A stretch of DNA of 64,000 nt, taken from assembly GCF_901709675.1 (NCBI RefSeq), contig NC_051103.1, positions 8,169,501 through 8,233,500 on the forward strand, read 5' to 3'. Of this stretch, positions 57,724 through 64,000 are shown in pieces (position 1 is the first letter of the stretch; each line of letters begins with the position of its first letter). The notes under the pieces were generated by a model, which saw only the letters and a list, made by a program, of their open reading frames with translations, did not search any database and had not been told where the DNA came from. The translations under genes were made by a program, and so were the position numbers. This DNA is from Syngnathus acus (Eukaryota; Chordata; Actinopteri; Syngnathiformes; Syngnathidae).

Positions 57724-59957
57724 TCAGGTCCTTTTGCACATGTTGTAGGAAATCATGACGATAAACACAAGGGCGAGTAGCCCAATCGCCGATGCCAAGC
57801 CAATCAGCACCTCCATTTGGGTGTCAGCTATAAGGTGAGAAAAGCTTAACATCAACAGCAGAAAGACAGCATTACTATTACGTATGTCTATTCTTGATAA
57901 CCTACCACTTCCTGTGTTGTCATTGGAGATCAACATATGTTTGGTTTTGTCCAAGTGTCCATCGTTGCGCTCCGGTTGAATTCCGAGCAGATGGCACATG
58001 AGTGGGTACACGTTAACCAGGTCAAAGGGACGGACAACCAGGTTTTTTTGAAAATCAGGCCCCACGGCCCTGAAAAAGGCTTTCATATCCATGGCTTCAT
58101 TATCAAAACCATGATCTCCTTTGTTGAACTGCACTGGTAAGAACTGGAGGGACACAAAAATGAAAAGTTGAATCAGAAACATGATCATGATGGACATTTA
58201 GTTGATCCACAAAAAAAAAAAGAAAAACTGGAGTAGATGTGTTGTTCCTTACCCCACTTATGACATAACCGGGGTCAGACATGAGGAAGATGGGAAGGAG
58301 TCGCGGATGTGAGCCGTAATGCAGTCTAGCCGGCACTTCTTCCTTTTTATATACATGAAGATGAGGGTGGCCTCCTTTCAGAGCCCGATAGACTGTCTCT
58401 AATCGACCTTTTTTGGGAAGCAGCATACCCCCAGGACCGTAATCCAGGAGTTGGAATTGGATATCCTGGAAGCTGAAGCCCGGGATCTTCGACAAGACGA
58501 TCCTCTGGATTTGTTTATCTGGCAGGATGTTGGCCATGCCGTGGTCAGCCGTGATGATAACGTTGAGTCGCTCCGTTAGACCGTGCTGGTGGATCTTATC
58601 CCGGATGTAGCCCACGGTACGATCCACTTGCTGCACCGTCTCCCGAAGTTCCGGTGACTCTGGTCCAAATTTGTGTCCGACCAAATCTGGCTCCCCAAAA
58701 TACAAGGAGACAAAGTCCAGATCTTGCCGGCGGAACCAGTCTCCAATCACTTTGTCGATATTTAGCCTCCATTCGGTTTCGTTTCCGTGGTCATAGATAG
58801 CGGGCTCGATTTGCCTCACGTTGACACGTTGTCCTTTGTAGCTTGCGGCCGTGCCGGGGAAATGCAGAGAGCCCGTTTTTAGTCCCTGCAACAAAACGAA
58901 ACGCAGGGACGGGCTCAAAAAAGGGCAACATTTGATGACAGAAACATCAAAAATACTTGAGTGACACAAGAAACAACCTTGGATAAGCAGAAGTGAATTA
59001 ATCAGTATTTGCAGAAGATTGAATGAAAAAAAAAAGTCTGAATATTCAAACAGCTCATTTGCAAGAACAACAGGAAAGCTGGCAGAGCTGGAATTCACCC
59101 AAAAGTACTTTCATTGTATCTAGCGCAAAAAAAGAAAACAACACAGGGTGGGATTAGTATGAGAAACATGCAAATCTCCAGACATGCAAAGAAAGAGAGA
59201 AAGAAATATCAGATTAAACCTGTCTCTGTGCTGTTATCCAGATGGGTAAGCTGCCATTGTCCCAGTAAGAATCAACAAACTGAGCTGCGTGGTATTGCTT
59301 CTTCTCCTGAGTGCTCGTGTTGAACCAAATGTTGTGGATGACTCCGTGGTTCTCCACGTAATTTCCTGAGTAGGTTAAAGACAAACAAAATAACAAGCGG
59401 CATCATAATAATGGACCGCTTTCCGTGTTCAAGCTCACAAGGAAGTTTGGAATGACTGACTACAAAAAAGAATTTACTGTTAAGAAGTTGACATAGGAGT
59501 ATTTGAATGATTGATTGATTTTCAGAAGGTAAAAAACAAATCTCATCAAGATCACTCGATTATTGAAATAACTGTCAATTAATTTGATAAGCCATTCTAT
59601 AACGAATCATTTTGTTTTCTGCCTTTTCTTTCTATGACCTTACTGCATCATGAAAAGAATGAATCCAAAGAAACACCGTAAATAATGACTACCTGTAAGA
59701 AGCGAGAAGTGAGCAGGGCTCGTGATAGTAAGGAAAGGTGGCGTGACATAAAGCGCCTTGACGCCATCTTTGGCCATTTGATCCAGTTTAGGAGTTTCAA
59801 CGTCTCTGTCATAATCCCAGCGGAAGCCATCGAAGGAGATGAGCAGCAGCTTCTTCCCACCCGAAAGCGAGTCCCGCCGCACTGGGGCTGAAGTGCAAGG
59901 TGGGCAAAAAACACAGCAGAAGACAAAGCAGACGGACAATCTGACTACATTTGACAT
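57724..59957 (-). CDS. enpp7: Ectonucleotide pyrophosphatase/phosphodiesterase 7 (alkaline sphingomyelinase), copy A
   Basis: Five exons: 59693-59957, 59220-59365, 58253-58885, 57906-58143 and 57724-57827, in phase, 461 aa. ENPP7 is an intestinal brush-border ectoenzyme that cleaves sphingomyelin to ceramide and phosphocholine with two zinc ions. Signal peptide at residues ~1-23. Metal and catalytic residues are all present: FDGF Asp (43), the Thr of TITSP (79), EPD--GH (Asp, His), TADHGM (Asp, His) and GDHGF (His). NETEW and NGS are N-glycosylation sites. A C-terminal membrane segment (VLIGLASAIGLLALVFIVMI) ends in a short cytosolic tail CKRT. It lies head-to-tail with copy B, which has the same exon pattern, so the pair arose by tandem duplication. 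Zebrafish also has two (enpp7.1, enpp7.2); I cannot say which is which. Confidence 0.95.
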
Positions 59958-60067
59958 TTTGATCCTACAAATCTCGGCTTGCTAAATATTTAGTCTGCCA
60001 CATCAAGTGGACAGCACTTATCATTCCGTTTGAGAAAAGTAGTTTGGACTAAGACCAGACAGACAGG

Positions 60068-60897
60068 TTTATTTGACTTCACTATATGACTGACTGACTG
60101 ATAATTGGAGATAGCGATGGACCTTTAACCTGTGATGGATGTGCTAAGGAGGTACGGTTATGAAATAAGAGACACCATTTTTGTGTTTTCTTCTTAAGAA
60201 TATAGCGACTTTTTTTTAAGCTTGTACAGATGTGCAACAACTGGACAATTGACTAAAGTGCAATACCAAATACAAGCACCAGAGTTCCCCAAAGCTAATC
60301 AGATACAATCATTCATATTTCATCATATACATTTATGAAACCATGGTAATAACACCCATGTCCATTTTTCCAACATAATGGTACACAGAATAGTCACAAA
60401 GATGCCCCATTCTTCATCAATATATATATATATGTGGACATTTTTACCCAAAATGTCAGAACACACACAAAAAAAATGTTCCAAATGTTCAGATCAAATA
60501 TAATTTTGCATGTTTACTTTAATGAGCGATTAGGAACACAATAGAAAAGATAAAACAGCAAAATGGTCACTAAAATATAAACACCTTTCACACGTCGTGG
60601 ACTCAATAAAGAATGGACTTTGTGATCTTAATGAAGCGATAGGAGGCCTGATTTTTTTTATGTGCTTGATAAGCTTTATCGAGGTAAGACATGATAGCTA
60701 AGTGGTAAATCTTGCCAACAAGTCATTGCAATCACTAAATCACTGCCAAATCTACAAACTATAATCCCGCCGCCGTGACATTCATGTGCAGGAAACACAT
60801 CTTGGACGCATGCAAAAAAACAAATCTGTGCAATTCATGCAATGCAAAAAATGTACAAAAGTAAAATCAAGGAAAACACAGATGTACATGCGCTTCA
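60068..60897 (-). other. Probable 3' UTR of enpp7 copy B
   Basis: Between the stop at 60898 and a candidate signal (AATAAA on the - strand, 60068-60073) no coding exon is seen. The interval is AT-rich with a (TA)n run near 60420. Confidence 0.35.
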
Positions 60898-63554
60898 TCA
60901 AAAACTCGTTTGCTTGCTGTCTTCCTCCTCATCAGCAGCCATCCTCTGTTTGGAACTGAAAGAAGGCCGGTATCAATTTTACAAAATATATTAAAAAAAA
61001 GTTGCTTTTCATATTATTACCGTTTACGTCACTCACCTCTTTCTTGCCGAGTTCCTTTTATACAAGGTGCGGGAGGTAACTGCGACAAACACCAATGCCA
61101 GAAACCCAGTGGCCGCTGATAAGCCAGTGACAATTTGTGACCAAGTAGTGCGTTTTTGACCTGCAGGCAGGCAGAAAACGACACATTTTAGAAGCTTATG
61201 AATCACTTGAAAGTTCTCGATTAGCACACAGAAAGCCTCTTATCTCAACACACAGGCTGCTTGATAAGAGTTGAGCTGACAACATTTCAGCGTCCGTGTC
61301 ACTATAATTGTGTCAATGTGGGAGATACAAGCATTCACAATCATATTTTACGCCTCCCACAACTATTTTTCCATTTATTTGAAACATACATTATTCCAGC
61401 AGCATTACGAAACAGATTGAAATCAAATGAAATAATGCATGAAATATGGTGGGACATTAACCTATCTACTTTTGATTTGATTTGGTCAATGTGTGCTTTT
61501 GGGGATTCCCACGTTGGAAATGAGTACGTCAAATAAAAAGAATGTCGAGATATAAAAATAACGATGGCGTAAAAAGCAACGGTGCCAGGTCGCTTCAGAC
61601 TACGCTATGGTATTCTCACAGACGCGTGCATTTTGGCGCAATTGAAATGTTATGTTTCTGCGCCGTTGTGGGCGTGAACACAGCCCATTTGCTTTCTCAA
61701 GCTGATCCTCTCACTCCCTATTTCTTGTGGTGTGTCTTTGCTAACTTACCGTTGTGCTCTTCTGTCTTTTTCAGCATAGGCTTGGTATTCATTAGATGCC
61801 CATCATTGACCTCTGGCTTTATTCCCAGCAGATGACACATGAGTGGGTACACATTGACCGTCTCGAAGGGTCCAACCACCAGGTTGTCCTTGAAATCAGG
61901 CCCCACTGCCCTAAAGAAAGGCTTCATGTCCAGAACTTGATTGTCAAAGCCGTGCTCTCCTTTGTGAAACTGCACAGGAAAAAGCTACATTTGGGAAAAC
62001 AAAAAAAGAAGGTTGAAGACACGAACACGATTGGATGATGGCGCTTCATGATGACTCAAAGCCATTCATTCATTCGATGTGTTATCGATCCATTGTCAAG
62101 CTATCCAAATCCAGCTATGCAGACAAAGATGGCAACTTGAGAAACGTTTCTCACCCCATTGATGACATATCCAGGATCGGCAAAAAGGATGATGGGAAGT
62201 AGTCGAGGGTGATTACTGTAATGCAACCTTTCTGGCATTTCCTCTTTCTTATACACGTGAAGACGAGGGTGACCTCCCTTTAGAGCCTGGTAAACCTTCT
62301 CCAGCTTCCCTTCTTTAGGAAGCAACATTCCAGCAGGGCCATAATCCACAAGATGGAATTTGATATCTCTGAAGCTAAAGCCCGGGATCTTGGACAGGAT
62401 GATCTCCTGAACTTGCTCACCCCGCAAGACTGTGGTCATCCCGTGATCAGCAGTAATGATGATGTTGAGTCGCTCGGTTAAACCGTGCTGCTGGATCTTG
62501 TCCCGGATGTAGCCCACAGTACGATCCACTTGTTGGACCATTTCCTTCCGTTCTGGGGAATTCGGTCCATATTTGTGGCCAACCTTGTCTGGTTCCCCAA
62601 AATACAAAGAGACAAAGTCCAGATCCTGTTGGTGGAACCACTCTCCGATCACCTTGTCGATGTTCTGCCTCCATTCGGTCTCGTTTGAATAGTCATAGAA
62701 ACGAGGTTCCACTTCTTTCACCTTCACAAGTTCTCCTTTGTACGTTGCAGCTGTGCCGGGAAAATGGAATGAGCCAGCTTTCAGTCCCTGGACGAGGATT
62801 AAAAGATCAAGTCAAACATTACATACCGTAGATCATTTTCCTTTTGTTATTACAAAGCAAAAACATTCTTCAGAAAAGGCTGGCAAAGAATCAACATACG
62901 TATATTCCTTCCTACAGTGCCCCTGCAGAGCCCCCTCTAGCCCCGCCTGTGAACGCAAACATGCCTGCAAGTGAGCCGCAATGCACCTGTCTCTGTGCTG
63001 TTATCCAGATGGGCAAGCTACCATTGTCCCAATAGGAATCAACAAACTGTGTCATGTAGTACTGCTTCTTCTCCTGAGTGGTCGTGTTGAACCACATGTT
63101 GTGGATCACTCCATGATTTTCGATATAACGACCTGTCGAGAAAAAAACAGTCTGAGGACAAATGGATAACTGTTGAACAAATATAGAAAAGTCAAATGTG
63201 TTTTTATGAAACACTGCCCATTTCAATCAATATACAAAAAGATCTTTTCGACGTACCTGTAAGCAGGGTGAAGTGTGTGGGGCTGGTGATGGTGAGAAAC
63301 GGTGGTGTGACATACTCTGCTCTTACGCCATCCTTGGCCATTTGATCCAGATTCGGAGTGTCCACGTCTCGGTCGTAATCCCAGCGGAAGCCATCGAAAG
63401 AGATGAGTAGTAGCTTGTTCCTGCTTGATCCACTGAGGGGAGACTGCAGCCCGGAAAGAAAAACCCCTAGCGGGGCTGCGCCAGAAGGGGTGCCGACAAT
63501 CAGTCCGAAGACAACCGTGCACAGCAAATGCATGATGATGTTAGGCCTGCACAT
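60898..63554 (-). CDS. enpp7: Ectonucleotide pyrophosphatase/phosphodiesterase 7, copy B
   Basis: Six exons: 63257-63554, 62987-63132, 62155-62787, 61750-61984, 61037-61160 and 60898-60955, in phase, 497 aa. Exons 2 (146 nt) and 3 (633 nt) have exactly the lengths of copy A. Catalytic and zinc residues are intact: Asp 54 in FDGF, Thr 90 in TITSP, EPDKVGH, TADHGM, GEHGF. Signal peptide ~1-26; a second Met at residue 8 is an alternative start. The membrane segment (GLSAATGFLALVFVAVTS) is followed by a basic stretch. If the donor AG|GTGAGT at 61036 is used, a sixth exon adds an acidic tail (ADEEEDSKQ) ending SF; if it is read through, translation stops two codons later (KR, then TGA). Confidence 0.93.
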
Positions 63555-64000
63555 TGTTTCCTGAAAAGTGGCTGAACACTGATCCAGCCCTCGCTTTAAC
63601 TCGAGTGTCCAAATTCAATGGATGACGCCCGAGTCATGCTTAAATGCAACCTCATGCAAACGTCTTTAAGATAACATCAGACTTAATCTGCAGATAACAT
63701 CAGACTTCATCCGCATTTACGACACTTTGAAAATCTTATCTTATCGACTCATAAAGAGAGCTATTCATATACAACCCTATGTTTTAAAGGTCCACGATTC
63801 CAGTACATGGCTGAAGAGTGAAATCATGGCTTATCATAGGCACCATCAAATCCTCTCTCAACCTGAAGCATTATCTTCAGGGACTATCCACCCCCCCCCC
63901 CCTTCTTTATTGTTTTTCATTTTTCTTTTTTTAAATTTCACTTGTTCCAATATAAAGAGGATCATATATCTTTTAGGGTCAATTCAGGATTGCTGAAGAC
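63555..64000. other. Upstream of enpp7 copy B
   Basis: Proximal promoter region of the right enpp7 copy. It contains a direct repeat (AGATAACATCAGACTT at 63669-63684 and 63693-63708) and a C-run at about 63891-63902. No further gene is seen before the window ends. Confidence 0.35.

Overview
The window is nuclear DNA of a bony fish, probably a percomorph teleost. It has short GT-AG introns (often 75-200 bp), a complete tRNA-derived SINE of the type I know from percomorphs (AFC-like), many di- and tetranucleotide repeats, and vertebrate genes (sbk1, a TCF20/RAI1-family gene, enpp7, a cytosolic sulfotransferase). All gene models were built by hand from splice signals and reading-frame phase, so exon edges may be off by 1-2 nt.

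Layout. (1) 1-6.2 kb: a TCF20/RAI1-type chromatin protein gene on the + strand, ending in an extended PHD finger. (2) 6.2-10.0 kb: sbk1 on the - strand, convergent with it. (3) 10-28 kb: a gene-free block of nested duplications. It holds a ~5 kb unit present twice in tandem (13.57-18.59 and 19.76-24.55 kb) and once as an internally deleted remnant (27.6-27.95 kb), flanked by an inverted duplication (10.65-12.6 versus 25.6-26.8 kb). The unit carries an array of CCAAT boxes and octamers, foldback sequences and a cluster of tRNA-like motifs in alternating orientation. A solo LTR, a MITE-like inverted repeat and a 278-bp tandem repeat sit in or beside it. (4) 28.1-49.1 kb: one giant - strand gene of 43 coding exons (about 2,830 aa) with N-terminal LOTUS/OST-HTH domains, a Sacsin/NO VEIN-type GHKL ATPase and a C-terminal NO VEIN (DUF3883) domain that keeps nuclease-like residues. 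Its proximal promoter contains a good interferon-response element. (5) 50.8-51.1 kb: the SINE. (6) 52.5-54.2 kb: a cytosolic sulfotransferase on the + strand whose fourth coding exon is 7 nt short, breaking the frame. (7) 55.0-55.3 kb: the 3' exons of a small single-pass membrane protein resembling SMIM5. (8) 57.6-63.6 kb: two tandem - strand copies of enpp7 (alkaline sphingomyelinase family) with intact catalytic residues but different C-terminal tails.

The genes do not form a pathway. The strongest lead is the LOTUS-ATPase-NO VEIN gene: its architecture pairs an RNA-binding-type module with an ATPase and a nuclease-like domain, and its promoter looks interferon-responsive. The second lead is the amplified CCAAT/octamer/tRNA-like unit at 13.6-24.6 kb. 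Two frame breaks (near 34,100 and near 53,575) should be checked against reads before either gene is called broken.
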